Part shown: positions 41,982 through 52,063 of the stretch, one piece after another
Numbering within the stretch: the stretch's first letter is position 1
Layout: every line of letters begins with the position of its first letter
From: Gimesia maris
GTDB lineage: Bacteria > Planctomycetota > Planctomycetia > Planctomycetales > Planctomycetaceae
DNA: 64,000 nt
Direction: 5' to 3'
Assembly (NCBI RefSeq): GCF_008298035.1
Contig: NZ_CP042910.1
Span: 7,006,001 to 7,070,000, forward strand
Notes under the pieces: model-generated
What the model saw: only the letters and a program-made list of their open reading frames with translations
What the model was told of the DNA's origin: nothing
Databases searched by the model: none
Made by a program: the position numbers and the translations under genes

Positions 41982-43910
41982 TCAGGCAGCGGATTTTCCG
42001 GGAACCTGGGGGGCGATTTTTTTTGTCACGTCCCCCTTTTTCTGCTTCAGGTCAAACAGTCCGAATATTTCGGAAGCGGTCAGACTCCGTGATTCACAAG
42101 TGGTATCGCCATCTCCCAGAATGGAACGGAAGAGTTCCCGTTTCTGTTCGAGGACCATGTCGATCCGCTCTTCAATCGTATTATTACAGACAAATTTCGT
42201 CACGATCACCTGTGTTTTCTGTCCAATCCGATGTGCCCGGTTGATTGCCTGGTCTTCAATCGCCGGATTCCACCAGCGATCAAACAGGAAGACATAACCG
42301 GCAAACTGCAGATTCAGGCCGACGGCCCCGGTACCATAACTCATCAACAGCAGGTGTGAATCCGGATCATGCTTGAACTGATCCAGGATCGGCTCGCGCT
42401 GCTTTGTGGGAATTCCTCCATGATAAACGAGCGTCCCAAACCGCTCTAAACGTTTTGCCATGAAGTCCAGGGGTTTCGTCCATTGGCTGAACAGAATGGC
42501 TTTACCACCGCTGGCGGCAATCTCTTCCATATCTGCTTCCAGGCGATCCAGCTTACAACTGTCCCCGGTTACCGGATCAAAGTTAGTGATCTGTTTGAGT
42601 CGTAAAACCAGTTCAAACACGTGCTGGACGGTGATGGAATCGCCCATCTCATTCAACTGGATTACACCATCTTTTTCAGCTGTCTCGTAGGCATGTTGTT
42701 GCGCCGGGTTCAGATCCAGATACGCGGGCCGGTCCAGCCGCGGCGGCAGATCGGTCATCACCAGGTCTTTAGTACGACGCAAAATGAATTCTTTGGAAAG
42801 CACCTGCAACTGTCTCAAATCGGGTGTGCCTCGTGGGGGAATAATTTCCATCCATTCAAATAACGACGACATCTCTTCGTGCCGATTTTCGATCGGCGTT
42901 CCTGTGAGAGCCCAGCTCCGTTTACGGGGTATGGAACGAGCGACTTCTGCCGTGCGGGAATCCCGGTTTTTGATGCGTTGTGCTTCGTCGAGAACAACCA
43001 GATCAAAACGGGGTAAGTTTTCTTCCCCCATCGTTTCGAAATCACGCGCCATCGATTCATAATTGGCGATCAGGATCGGCGTGTTTGGCATCTCCCAGAT
43101 CATTCTCCGGCGGGCGGTATCACCTTGCACTACTGTTACCGGCAATTCTTCCGCCCAGAACTTAAATTCACGCTGCCAGTTGGGAATCAGCGGTTTGGGA
43201 CAAACCAGCAGAATGCGGCGCACCTGCCCACTGCGCAATAACAGTCGCACACCGGTGATTGTCTGCATGGTTTTCCCCAGACCCATTTCATCTGCCAGCA
43301 AGGCCGACTTCTGTGAAAACAGCCAGGCGATCCCCTCGTATTGATAGGGGAAGGGCTCAAACGGCATGATCAGTTCCTGACCGGCCAGCCACGACTGCAG
43401 CGGTGGCTGCAGCAGATAAAACAGACGGTCTTCCAGCGACAGCGCATTGGCAGGAGGCTTGAGCCTCGTACTTTTTTTGCGCTCACCCGTTTCAGAACTC
43501 GCGGCTTTGGGACCTTCTATCTGACTGAGTTCCGTACCGCTTTCTTTTTCTTCTTTGGGAGGCATAAACTCCATGCCATCTGGAAAGGTCATCCCAAACG
43601 TTTTGACGCGGGGCCTTGTCGGTTTCCATTTGGGTTGCAGGCCAGCTTTTTCCAGTAATGCCAGTGCCGTTGTTTCCAGGTTGAATTTGCGGGTGAGCGC
43701 GCCATTCATGCCCGAAGCAAAAACTGCTGCCGTCACAGCCAGGGAAGTCGATTCACTACTGATCTGCTGCCTGATCTGCCAGCGATCTGCGTCTGTAATC
43801 GTTGCCTGAGCAGGGTTCTCAGCGGGTGGAAGAAAATGAGGGCCACCGGAATGGCCGGTTGTCACTTCTGACTGTTGTTGATTTTGAATGTCTGTCTCTG
43901 AAAAATCCAC
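41982..43910 (-). CDS. SNF2-family DNA helicase/translocase
   Basis: This is a 642-residue protein. After about 190 residues of low-complexity N-terminus, the SNF2 motor begins. Motif I is '[13 protein letters not shown]' (Lys near 213), Ia '[17 protein letters not shown]', II 'DEAQ' (near 305), III '[12 protein letters not shown]'. In the C-terminal half come '[19 protein letters not shown]', '[45 protein letters not shown]' and 'TIEERI'. All ATPase motifs are intact. It would translocate on double-stranded DNA, for example to remodel protein-DNA contacts. It is 64 bp downstream of a 190-residue protein of unknown function in the same operon. Confidence 0.92.
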   Translation of the reverse strand: MDFSETDIQNQQQSEVTTGHSGGPHFLPPAENPAQATITDADRWQIRQQISSESTSLAVTAAVFASGMNGALTRKFNLETTALALLEKAGLQPKWKPTRPRVKTFGMTFPDGMEFMPPKEEKESGTELSQIEGPKAASSETGERKKSTRLKPPANALSLEDRLFYLLQPPLQSWLAGQELIMPFEPFPYQYEGIAWLFSQKSALLADEMGLGKTMQTITGVRLLLRSGQVRRILLVCPKPLIPNWQREFKFWAEELPVTVVQGDTARRRMIWEMPNTPILIANYESMARDFETMGEENLPRFDLVVLDEAQRIKNRDSRTAEVARSIPRKRSWALTGTPIENRHEEMSSLFEWMEIIPPRGTPDLRQLQVLSKEFILRRTKDLVMTDLPPRLDRPAYLDLNPAQQHAYETAEKDGVIQLNEMGDSITVQHVFELVLRLKQITNFDPVTGDSCKLDRLEADMEEIAASGGKAILFSQWTKPLDFMAKRLERFGTLVYHGGIPTKQREPILDQFKHDPDSHLLLMSYGTGAVGLNLQFAGYVFLFDRWWNPAIEDQAINRAHRIGQKTQVIVTKFVCNNTIEERIDMVLEQKRELFRSILGDGDTTCESRSLTASEIFGLFDLKQKKGDVTKKIAPQVPGKSAA

Positions 43911-43974
43911 GTATCTGCCTGTTTGGGAAGGAAGTCTGATCAGCTTGTTTTAATACCATCGTTCGAACGTCGGT

Positions 43975-44547
43975 TTAACGGGATGATCCCATTTTCACCG
44001 CTTCGTTTAAGGCTTCACGCACTCGCTCAAATGGTTCGCCCAGGTCGGCATCCGTAGGGATATTTCGGCTGGTTGTCTCAATTGCTGTTCTTCCGGTCTG
44101 GTGACCCGCATCAAAACGTAAACGGTTCTTGCCAATCTGCTCACTGATGAAGGTGGAATTTTCTTCGACGATCTGTTCCACATCGGTCAGAATGGCAACT
44201 GGTATGGAAATATGATTCTGCAGTTCCATTGCCTGTTCCTGTTCAATCAGAATCAGGTTGGGTTTGACATTCATTTTTTCTACGAGCGTCTGACCGATCA
44301 CCTCTCCCAGCAGGAATGGAACCAGGGTGGGACCATACAACACTTCCTGAGTCCGGTTAGGTTTGACAGGAGTTGTGCATTGAAATTCTAAAGGTCTGCC
44401 AAAATGGTTCGTCACCAGCAAACCCCCGATCAGTGAGCCATCGGGACATTCAATCGTTGTCAGGAACCCCAGTTTCAACTCTTTGCTACCGCCATCCGCT
44501 CCCATAAAGTCCTCGTCTCCAGATGTCATTTCTTCTGTTGTCGTCAA
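43975..44547 (-). CDS. unknown 190-residue protein, probable partner of the SNF2 helicase
   Basis: This is a soluble protein of 190 residues without signal peptide. Core: 'KLGFLTTIECPDGSLIGGLLVTNHFGRPLEFQCTTPVKPNRTQEVLYGPTLVPFLLGEVIGQTLVEKMNVKPNLILIEQEQAMELQNHISIPVAIL', a mixed alpha/beta domain. The N-terminus is acidic (TTTEEMTSGDEDF). I recognise no named family, although the arrangement looks like a conserved planctomycete protein. It shares strand and operon with the SNF2 gene (64 bp apart), which suggests a chromatin- or DNA-linked function (inference from position only). Confidence 0.75.
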   Translation of the reverse strand: MTTTEEMTSGDEDFMGADGGSKELKLGFLTTIECPDGSLIGGLLVTNHFGRPLEFQCTTPVKPNRTQEVLYGPTLVPFLLGEVIGQTLVEKMNVKPNLILIEQEQAMELQNHISIPVAILTDVEQIVEENSTFISEQIGKNRLRFDAGHQTGRTAIETTSRNIPTDADLGEPFERVREALNEAVKMGSSR

Positions 44548-44859
44548 TGATCAGACGATCCTGATTCTCACCTGAACCGTATCTCTTTCGATAATCAGGA
44601 CAGCCTACTGTATCGATATCATCGTCCTTCATAATTTCTGACTTGAGTGCTTGTTGTAATGGTCGTGTTAGATAGTTTCACTTCAATAACCCTTTAAATA
44701 TCAAACGGTTCCAGAATGGGGAACGTTTGAATTCCGGTGGATATTTTCTAGCGCAGATTGCTCTTTAGGTTGGAAATTCACTCAAGTTGCGGCAGAATAA
44801 GGGAGAACCATGAATCTCCACTTTTGAAGCTCCCCCCAGCCCGCTGAGTTAATACGAAA
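44548..44859. other. divergent intergenic gap
   Basis: 312 bp between the helicase operon and the AMP-ligase gene. It is AT-rich in the middle, with no gene or clear regulatory site recognised. Confidence 0.5.
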
Positions 44860-46161
44860 ATGAATGCACCAGTTACCGAGCCGGAAAACCTGAACCGGGA
44901 GGCCTTACAGGCACGCCAACTACAACGCCTGCAACATCTTGTGAAAGAGGTCTCTACCACCAATCAGTTCTGGCAGAAGAAATGGTCAGCAGCAGGCGTC
45001 GATGTCAATTCGATACAGAGTCTGTCCGACCTGCAGAAATTGCCGATCACCACCAAATCGGAACTGGTGGAAGATCATATGGCCCACGCACCTTATGGCA
45101 CGAACCTGACTTATCCAGTTGAGAATTACACCCGCATGCATCAGACATCGGGAACCACCGGCTCACCCATGCGCTGGCTGGATACCAAAGCCAGCTGGGA
45201 CTGGTTTAGTGAATGCTGGGCACAGATCTATCGCATGGTCGGCCTGTACCCGGAAGACCGACTCTTTTTCCCCTTTTCGTTTGGTCCCTTTGTCGGATTC
45301 TGGGCTGCCTTTGAAGGCGCAACACGTCGTGGAAATTTCTGCCTGGCCGGAGGTGGCATGGGTAGCGAAGCCCGGCTGCAAATGATTCTCGATAACAAAA
45401 TCACTGCTGTCTGTTGCACTCCCACTTATGCATTGCGACTGGCAGAAGTCGCCGAAGCAGAAAACATCAATCTCGCCGCCAGTCGCGTGCGGGCACTGGT
45501 CGTCGCTGGCGAACCAGGGGGTAATATTGAAGCAACCAAACTCCGCATCGGTCAGGCCTGGGGGGCAAGGGTCTTTGATCACTGGGGCATGACCGAAATT
45601 GGGGCACTGGGAATTGAACCGCTGGAGAGTCCGGGGAGTCTGAATATTCTGGAAACGGAATGCATCGCGGAAATCGTCAACTCAGACACACTGGAACCGG
45701 TGGCTCCCGGGGAACAGGGCGAATTGATCATCACCAACCTGGGGCGGATTGGTTCGCCTCTGATTCGTTATCGTACGGGGGACCTGGTTTCCGAAGACAC
45801 TTCCCCCTGCCCTTCCGGTCGTGCTTTGCTGCGATTAAAAGGAGGCATCCTGGGACGCGCGGATGACATGGTCATTATTCGTGGCAATAACGTCTTCCCC
45901 TCCAGCCTGGAAGCGATCCTGCGAACCTTTGATCGGATTGCCGAATACCGGATCGAAGTCCGCACGATTCGTTCAATGCAGCACATGAAGATTGAACTGG
46001 AACCGACTGATTCCGCTGCTGCAGATCCTCAACGGTTAGTTCACGACGTCAGCCATGCGATCAAGGATCGACTGAACTTCAATGCGGAAGTGATTACAGT
46101 TGCTCCCGGTGCTTTGCCCCGCTTCGAACTCAAAGGCCGCCGCTTCTTCAAAATAGACTGA
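44860..46161 (+). CDS. phenylacetate-CoA ligase-like AMP-forming enzyme
   Basis: This is a 433-residue protein, the length of PaaK-type ligases. 'MHQTSGTTGSPMRW' (ATP loop, about 92-105), 'DRLFFPFSFGPFVGFWAAFEGATRRG', 'DHWGMTEIGALGIE', 'EQGELIITNLGRIGSPLIRYRTGDL' (Asp near 310), and 'GRADDMVIIRGNNVFPSSLEAILR' follow, ending with the catalytic Lys in 'FELKGRRF'. It should activate an aromatic or related carboxylic acid as the CoA ester via an acyl-adenylate. The acid is unknown and no phenylacetate pathway genes lie nearby. It faces away from the helicase operon and has a sulfatase gene 37 bp downstream. Confidence 0.92.
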   Translation: MNAPVTEPENLNREALQARQLQRLQHLVKEVSTTNQFWQKKWSAAGVDVNSIQSLSDLQKLPITTKSELVEDHMAHAPYGTNLTYPVENYTRMHQTSGTTGSPMRWLDTKASWDWFSECWAQIYRMVGLYPEDRLFFPFSFGPFVGFWAAFEGATRRGNFCLAGGGMGSEARLQMILDNKITAVCCTPTYALRLAEVAEAENINLAASRVRALVVAGEPGGNIEATKLRIGQAWGARVFDHWGMTEIGALGIEPLESPGSLNILETECIAEIVNSDTLEPVAPGEQGELIITNLGRIGSPLIRYRTGDLVSEDTSPCPSGRALLRLKGGILGRADDMVIIRGNNVFPSSLEAILRTFDRIAEYRIEVRTIRSMQHMKIELEPTDSAAADPQRLVHDVSHAIKDRLNFNAEVITVAPGALPRFELKGRRFFKID

Positions 46162-46198
46162 TCTCGATGACGAGATCAATTTAATACAGGAACTTTCC

Positions 46199-47677
46199 AT
46201 GACAGCTCATCTGCGAATTTTATTCCTTTTCCTACTGATTATATCCTGCTCTCTTATTTCACTCAGTCAGATATCAACTGCTGCGGAGAAGCCGGAACGT
46301 CCTAATATTCTGTTTCTTTTCAGTGATGATCAGCGGGCTGACGCTGTCGCAGCCTATGACAATCCCCACATTCAGACTCCGAATCTGGATCAGCTGGTAA
46401 AAGCGGGCTTCAATTTTCGCAACGCATACTGTATGGGATCGATTCACGGTGCCGTCTGCCAGCCGAGTCGCGCGATGTTGAACAGTGGTCGCTCGCTTTA
46501 CCATGTTCCCATGGACCTGAAAGGAGTCATCACACTTCCGCAGTTATTGAAGCAGGCGGGATATGAAACCTTTGGCACGGGTAAATGGCACAATCACCGC
46601 GATTCTTTCCAGAAAAGTTTTACGACCGGGACCGCTGCATTTATCGGGGGAATGTCAAATCATCTGAAAGTACCTGTGGTCGACCTGAAAGAGGGAAAGT
46701 TTGAAAATAAACGGACAGGTAAGAAGTTTTCGAGTGAGCTCTTCGTTGATGCCGCCGTTGATTTTTTGAAGCAGCAGCCTGCAGAAAAACCCTTCTACGC
46801 GTATGTGGCATTCACTGCTCCCCATGATCCGCGAATGCCGCCAGAAACAGCGATGAAGGTTTATGAAAACAGTCCCCCCCCGCTGCCCAAAAACTTCATG
46901 CCACAGCATCCCTTTAATAATGGCTGGTTAACCGGTCGGGATGAAGCGCTGACAGGCTGGCCTCGCCAACCGGAAATCGTGCGCGAGCAGCTCGCGGAAT
47001 ATTATGGAATGATCACTCATATGGATACACAGATCGGCCGCATCCTGCAGACATTGAAAGACAAAGACCTCGATAAGAATACGATTGTGATTTTCTCTTC
47101 TGATCATGGGCTGGCACTGGGAAGCCATGGCTTGCTCGGGAAACAGAACCTGTATGAGCACAGCATGAAATCACCGTTGATCTTTAAAGGCCCCGGCATC
47201 CCCATGAACAAATCCAGCGACGCACTGGTTTACCTGTATGACATTTTTCCGACCGTCTGTGAATTGACTCAAATACAGGTTCCCTCAGGTGTGGAAGGTT
47301 CTGACCTGGCTCCCATCTGGCGGGGAAAATCTGAGCGGGTTCGCGACACGCTCTTTACCACTTATGAAGACCTGATGCGGGCTGTCCGTGATGAGCGCTG
47401 GAAACTGATTCGCTATCCACAGATTGATAAGACACAACTGTTTGATCTCAAAGAAGATCGACACGAACTAAAAGACCTGTCCGAACATCCGGAGCAGCAG
47501 GAACGCATTAAGAAAATGCTGGCTGAGTTGAAAGAATGGCAGAAAAGAACAGACGACAAACAGCCGCTCACATCTGAGCATCCCAAGCCGGAAGCCATCG
47601 ATCTGACGGGTCGAAAACGGAAACCCGACCAGCATCAACCTGACTGGATCGTGAAAAAATACTTCGATTCTGAATGA
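46199..47677 (+). CDS. secreted sulfatase 1
   Basis: This is a 492-residue protein with signal peptide residues 8-27. The alkaline-phosphatase-superfamily core has 'PNILFLFSDDQRADAV' (metal Asp43-44) and the sulfatase signature 'VCQPSRAM', with Cys87 to be converted to formylglycine by a maturase that is not in the window. 'TGKWHNH', 'AFTAPHDPRMP' and 'VIFSSDHGLALGSHGLLGKQN' complete the metal and sulfate site. Sulfatases of this kind remove sulfate from polysaccharides, likely algal or host glycans. The substrate is not evident. It sits between the AMP-ligase and a PQQ-propeller protein, without clear operon linkage to either. Confidence 0.92.
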   Translation: MTAHLRILFLFLLIISCSLISLSQISTAAEKPERPNILFLFSDDQRADAVAAYDNPHIQTPNLDQLVKAGFNFRNAYCMGSIHGAVCQPSRAMLNSGRSLYHVPMDLKGVITLPQLLKQAGYETFGTGKWHNHRDSFQKSFTTGTAAFIGGMSNHLKVPVVDLKEGKFENKRTGKKFSSELFVDAAVDFLKQQPAEKPFYAYVAFTAPHDPRMPPETAMKVYENSPPPLPKNFMPQHPFNNGWLTGRDEALTGWPRQPEIVREQLAEYYGMITHMDTQIGRILQTLKDKDLDKNTIVIFSSDHGLALGSHGLLGKQNLYEHSMKSPLIFKGPGIPMNKSSDALVYLYDIFPTVCELTQIQVPSGVEGSDLAPIWRGKSERVRDTLFTTYEDLMRAVRDERWKLIRYPQIDKTQLFDLKEDRHELKDLSEHPEQQERIKKMLAELKEWQKRTDDKQPLTSEHPKPEAIDLTGRKRKPDQHQPDWIVKKYFDSE

Positions 47678-47694
47678 AATCTGTTTTCAGTTCA

Positions 47695-47703
47695 TGCTAT
47701 AAT
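47695..47703 (+). promoter_or_regulatory. extended -10 promoter upstream of the PQQ-propeller gene
   Basis: TGCTATAAT (47695-47703), an extended -10, lies 96 bp ahead of the start at 47799. The -35 is poor. The placement just after the sulfatase stop supports separate transcription of the propeller gene. Confidence 0.45.
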
Positions 47704-47798
47704 CGGTGGTCTCACCCTGTAAATGATTCCAGCCATAAATCTGAATTGCTCACCTAACTCGATTCACAATAAGATTCACATAGTCAGAGGTAATAAAA

Positions 47799-49061
47799 AT
47801 GAAAGCTTTACTGGCAACCCTTACTCTTTCTCTGCTTCTCTCCTCCACAACTTTTGCCGGTAACTGGCCAGGCTGGCGTGGACCGACTTCTAATGGCGTC
47901 GCGGAAGGTTCCGGCTATCCTGTCTCCTGGAACAGTAATAAAAATATTCTCTGGGAAGTTGCGTTTCCGGGAGTCAGTGGTTCCACTCCCGTAATCTGGG
48001 GCGATGATCTGTTTCTGACCACCGCAACAGATGAAAAGAATGAAGTCCTTTGCCTAAATAAGAATTCGGGTAAGAAAAAATGGACCACTGAATTCGGCAC
48101 TGCACGCGCCGGGAAACACAAGAAAGGGAGTGGCAGCAGCCCGTCTCCTGTAGTCGATGACCAGTTTGTTTTCGCCTATTTCAAAAGTGGTGACCTCGCC
48201 TGCCTGAATCGGGAAGGCAAGATCGTCTGGCAGAAAAACCTGCAGAAAACTTACGGCGAAGACACCCTCTGGTGGGACCTGGGAACTTCCCCCGTACTGA
48301 CGAACAATCTGGTCGTCATCGCCTGCATGCAGAGCGACAACTCTTACATCGTTGCTTTCGACAAAGCGACCGGAAAAGAAGTCTGGAAACAGGATCGCAA
48401 TCTGGATGCACCGGAAGAAGCAAGTCAGAGTTATTCCACCCCCGTTGTCGTGAATCAGGATGGAAAAGAGATTATTTATGTTCTCGGAGCAGACCATGTC
48501 ACGGCTCACGATGCCCAGACCGGAAAACAGATCTGGCAGGTGGGTGGATTGAATCCGACTCAGCACAAATACTTCCGTTCCATCTCGTCGCCTGTCGTCA
48601 GCGATGGTTATCTGATTGCCCCCTATGCACGGGGTGGTTCCCTGACCGGAATTAAACTGGGTGGCAGCGGCGATGTTACAAAATCACATGTTGCCTGGAC
48701 CATTGAAGAAGAAAATGAATTCACAGATGTCCCTACTCCTGCTGCAATCAATGGACGTTTCTATGTCTGTTCGGATAAAAAAGGATCGGTCCTCTGTTTT
48801 GATGTCAAAACCGGTAAAAAAATCTGGGGGGATCGACTACCCAGAAACAGCAATAAATTCAGCGCCTCTCCAATCCTCGCTGATGGACATATCTATGTGA
48901 CCCGCGAAGATGGCACGACTTTTGTTCTGGAACAGGGAGATCAGTTCAAACTGGTTTCTGAAAATCCGCTCGAAGGATTCGCACTGGCGACTCCAATCTT
49001 TTCTGATGGTAAAATCTACTTGAAGATGACCGACAAAATTTACTGCATCGGTAAAAAATAA
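47799..49061 (+). CDS. secreted PQQ-like beta-propeller repeat protein
   Basis: This is a 420-residue protein with signal peptide residues 1-19 (cleaved after TFA). Repeats of the PQQ type, W-rich with 'GKEVWKQDRN' and 'GKQIWQVGGL', repeat about seven times and would form a closed beta-propeller. Conserved pieces include 'GNWPGWRGPTSNGVAEGSG' at the start, usual in planctomycete family members, and 'SFTPVVVNQDGKEIIYVLGADHVTAHDAQTG'. No PQQ-dehydrogenase active-site residues or haem site are evident, so it is probably a binding or scaffold protein, not an alcohol dehydrogenase. It is followed by a good terminator. Confidence 0.88.
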   Translation: MKALLATLTLSLLLSSTTFAGNWPGWRGPTSNGVAEGSGYPVSWNSNKNILWEVAFPGVSGSTPVIWGDDLFLTTATDEKNEVLCLNKNSGKKKWTTEFGTARAGKHKKGSGSSPSPVVDDQFVFAYFKSGDLACLNREGKIVWQKNLQKTYGEDTLWWDLGTSPVLTNNLVVIACMQSDNSYIVAFDKATGKEVWKQDRNLDAPEEASQSYSTPVVVNQDGKEIIYVLGADHVTAHDAQTGKQIWQVGGLNPTQHKYFRSISSPVVSDGYLIAPYARGGSLTGIKLGGSGDVTKSHVAWTIEEENEFTDVPTPAAINGRFYVCSDKKGSVLCFDVKTGKKIWGDRLPRNSNKFSASPILADGHIYVTREDGTTFVLEQGDQFKLVSENPLEGFALATPIFSDGKIYLKMTDKIYCIGKK

Positions 49062-49085
49062 AACGGCCTGGATCATTTGACGCTT

Positions 49086-49119
49086 AGAGGGACAGGTATT
49101 TCTCCTGTCCCTCTTTTTT
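49086..49119 (+). terminator. rho-independent terminator after the PQQ-propeller gene
   Basis: The 11-bp stem AGAGGGACAGG/CCTGTCCCTCT has an 8-base loop and is followed by TTTTTT. It begins 25 bp after the stop codon. Confidence 0.9.
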
Positions 49120-49252
49120 CGAAACTGCCCTCGACTTAATGAAACTAAGAAACCTGCAGTAACACAGCGATGAGTTGTCAGCCTCTGGTTTCAGTCGCTT
49201 CAATGAAATTAAAGTAATTCAAACGATATTCTGCCTCTATGATGGAACTCAC

Positions 49253-50467
49253 ATGAACACAAGATTCACACTTAGCTTGCTGCTGACATTAGTTCTGTTT
49301 ACTCCGCTGTATCCCACACCCGCTAGCGAGGAAAAAGCAACGACGGAACCGGAAACCAAAACGGAGGCCAAAGATCCCCTCCGACTGGTTCTGCCTCCAA
49401 TCATCTATGCAGTCCCTGGTATTGAAACCAGTGTCTATTTCGATAATGTTTCCTTGAGCATCAATCCTGCGAACTACGTTTTCGACGTGCATTGCAACCG
49501 TGGTCATCTGCAGCAGGAACGCTGGACCTATACTCCCGATGAAAAAGAAATCGGCGACTATAAATTCACGCTGAATGTCATAGACCAGAACAATGAGATC
49601 ATCGCCAGTCAGGACTCCCGATTGCGTGTGGTCCCAACCGCCGCCGGTAAAAACAAACCGGTGAGTATACTGATGATCGGCGATAGCCTGACACACAATT
49701 CTATCTACCCTCGTCATGTCCGCCAGCTCAGCCAGAATTTTCAGGGCCCCAATCTGAAACTGATCGGCTCTCACAATCCGAAAGACGAGGAGGGAGTCCA
49801 GCATGAAGGATATGGAGGCTGGACTGCAGTCCGCTTTGCAACTCATTTTAAAGAGAACGCCCGCCAGGGATATTACCGAGAACGAGGCAGCCCGTTTCTC
49901 TATGCAGGTGAAGATGGAAAACCCGAACTCGATTTCCCCCGCTACTGTAAAGAATTTAACGACGGGAAAGCCCCTGATCTGGTAACGATTTTCCTCGGTC
50001 CCAATGACGTCTATTCAGCCACCGATGAAACCATCGGGGAGCGGACAGACACCATGGTCAAGCACCTCAACATCCTGGTGAAGATGATTCACGATTTCAA
50101 TCCGAAAACAAAAATCGGACTGATGTTACCCGTCCCCCCTGCAGCATCGCAAGATGCATTTGGCACCACCAATGGTCGCGGCCAGACACGCTGGCAATAT
50201 AAACGCAATCAGCATTATGTGGTGGAACAGATGTCAAAACATTTCGGCGATAAAACCGACCAGCAGATTTTCCTGGTTCCCACACATATTAATCTGGATT
50301 GTGCCCATAATTACCCTGCCGTCAAAGTCCCCCGGAACGCACAGACCACAGAAGAAACGGTACGCCAGAACAACGCCGTTCATCCAGCTGCGAGTGGCTA
50401 TCAGCAGATTGGTAACAGCCTGTTCTGCTGGATCAAGGAAGTTTCGAAACAGGAGAACGCGAAGTAA
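49253..50467 (+). CDS. secreted SGNH/GDSL hydrolase (esterase-type)
   Basis: This is a 404-residue protein from ATG 49253, which opens a clean signal peptide; the longer frame from 49175 lacks one. An N-terminal beta domain (about 50-130) precedes the SGNH domain. Block I is 'MIGDSLTHNS' (nucleophile Ser145), block II 'EGYGGWTAVRF', block III 'FLGPNDVYS', and block V 'NNAVHPAASGYQQIG' with the catalytic His. Related planctomycete proteins act on acetylated or sulfated polysaccharides. It sits between a propeller gene and, convergently, a sulfatase, in keeping with polysaccharide breakdown. The stretch around residues 190-230 ('YRERGSPFLYAGEDGKPELDFPRY') is an insertion relative to small GDSL esterases. 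Confidence 0.85.
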   Translation: MNTRFTLSLLLTLVLFTPLYPTPASEEKATTEPETKTEAKDPLRLVLPPIIYAVPGIETSVYFDNVSLSINPANYVFDVHCNRGHLQQERWTYTPDEKEIGDYKFTLNVIDQNNEIIASQDSRLRVVPTAAGKNKPVSILMIGDSLTHNSIYPRHVRQLSQNFQGPNLKLIGSHNPKDEEGVQHEGYGGWTAVRFATHFKENARQGYYRERGSPFLYAGEDGKPELDFPRYCKEFNDGKAPDLVTIFLGPNDVYSATDETIGERTDTMVKHLNILVKMIHDFNPKTKIGLMLPVPPAASQDAFGTTNGRGQTRWQYKRNQHYVVEQMSKHFGDKTDQQIFLVPTHINLDCAHNYPAVKVPRNAQTTEETVRQNNAVHPAASGYQQIGNSLFCWIKEVSKQENAK

Positions 50468-50479
50468 TCTCCAGTTAAG

Positions 50480-51952
50480 TTACTGCTGATCCAACGCCGG
50501 AAAGGGAAACATCTGGGAAGGCGTGCGTCCCGTTTTCATAATCGTTTTGATTCGGGCCACCACTTCCGGATGTTGCTCTGCAACGTCGTGCTGCTCGCCG
50601 GGATCTGTTTTGAGGTTGTAAAGTTCAATTTTCATTTGTGGTTTTTTCTTGAGCAGATTCTGACGAATGCCTTTCCAGTCGCCCAGATGCACCGCCTGCT
50701 GCCCGGTGTAGGCGGGAAATTCCCAATAGAGGTACTCATGCTGTTTTTGCTGATCGGGGTGGCCTTCCAATGTCGGCACAAAACTGATGCCATCAATGTC
50801 GGCAGGCGCCTTGGTTCCCGTCAGATCGGCGATGGTTGGCATGACATCCCAGAATGCTGACAGATGATCGGTGACCTGGCCCGCTGGAAAATGTCCCGGC
50901 CAGCGCGCTACCAGAGGCACGCGAATTCCGCCTTCATAGAGACTCCCTTTGAAACCGCGCCAGGGTCCAGCTGATTCGAAGAATTCAGAGTCTGATCCTC
51001 CCAGTCGATTATAAGTCGGCCCGTTGTCAGACGTAAAGAAAACAATCGTATTGTCATCCAGCTTAAGCTCTTTGAGTAGAGCCATGATCTGTCCCACCCC
51101 GTCATCCATCTGGGTAATCATGGCGGCGTAACCAGCGCGGGGATGCGGGTGTTTGATGTAGCCTTTATGCTTGTATTCTTCTTCAGGAATTATGCCTTTG
51201 TATTCTGCGACATACTTTTCCGGTGACTGAATCGCCAGATGAGGTATCGCGAACGGCAGATAGAGAAAGAAGGGATCCTGCTGATGTTCACGGATGAAAG
51301 CCAGTCCGTTCTCTACAAATTTATCCTGCGAATGAGTCTCGCCGTATAACGTTCGATCATTTCCAGGCAGAGTCTCTTTTGTGTGATTCCGCCATAAAAA
51401 AACGGGGTAGTGATTGTGTGCATGCACCTGGCAGTTAAAACCATAAAACAGATCGAAGCCCTGTTGATTGGGATCGCCGGTGGTTCCGAAATGCCCCAGT
51501 CCCCATTTGCCCATTGCCGCGGTGGCATAGTTTTTCTGCTTGAGCATTTCAGCAATCGTGACCTCCGCATCGGGAATCGGATGCTGACCGGGAAAACTCC
51601 AGCCCTGCTCTTCTTTCATATTCTGAACATATTCGGGTTTGCCGTTATTGCGTACATAGGCATGACCGGGGTGCTTACCTGTCAGCAGATTACATCGGGA
51701 GGGTGCACAGACCGCGTTGCCTGAATAAAACTGCGTGAAGCGAATTCCCTCTTTGGCAATGCGATCAATGTTCGGTGTTTTGATCCACTTCTGTCCGTAA
51801 CATCCCAGTTCGTTATAGCCCAGGTCATCGGCAATGATAAAAATAACATTCGGTTCCCGCTGGAATGCAGCTGCGTCACTTTCCCTGTTAACGCTCATGA
51901 AACTGAGGCAGAAAATAAGCACAAAGAAAAGTCTGGCAAAGCGGTGCATCAC
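50480..51952 (-). CDS. secreted arylsulfatase 2 (type A-like)
   Basis: This is a 490-residue protein with signal peptide residues 5-27. Metal-binding '[19 protein letters not shown]' (Asp42-43) and the formylglycine signature '[12 protein letters not shown]' (Cys82) are intact, as are 'AAMGKWGLG', '[11 protein letters not shown]' and '[13 protein letters not shown]'. This is the arylsulfatase A/GALNS-type layout, different in detail from the sulfatases at 46199 and 56550. The likely role is removal of sulfate esters from polymers outside the cytoplasm. It is transcribed toward the SGNH hydrolase gene, ending 13 bp from it. An '[22 protein letters not shown]' block near 320 is characteristic of this subgroup. 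Confidence 0.92.
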   Translation of the reverse strand: MMHRFARLFFVLIFCLSFMSVNRESDAAAFQREPNVIFIIADDLGYNELGCYGQKWIKTPNIDRIAKEGIRFTQFYSGNAVCAPSRCNLLTGKHPGHAYVRNNGKPEYVQNMKEEQGWSFPGQHPIPDAEVTIAEMLKQKNYATAAMGKWGLGHFGTTGDPNQQGFDLFYGFNCQVHAHNHYPVFLWRNHTKETLPGNDRTLYGETHSQDKFVENGLAFIREHQQDPFFLYLPFAIPHLAIQSPEKYVAEYKGIIPEEEYKHKGYIKHPHPRAGYAAMITQMDDGVGQIMALLKELKLDDNTIVFFTSDNGPTYNRLGGSDSEFFESAGPWRGFKGSLYEGGIRVPLVARWPGHFPAGQVTDHLSAFWDVMPTIADLTGTKAPADIDGISFVPTLEGHPDQQKQHEYLYWEFPAYTGQQAVHLGDWKGIRQNLLKKKPQMKIELYNLKTDPGEQHDVAEQHPEVVARIKTIMKTGRTPSQMFPFPALDQQ

Positions 51953-52063
51953 TGGCTCCTGGATGGATCGGTCAAGGGTGGGTAAAATCCAGACTCTATC
52001 TTATACAGAGCAACGCCGAGATCGCAACAATACCTGTTCCGACACGACTTACCACGCGGCTCT

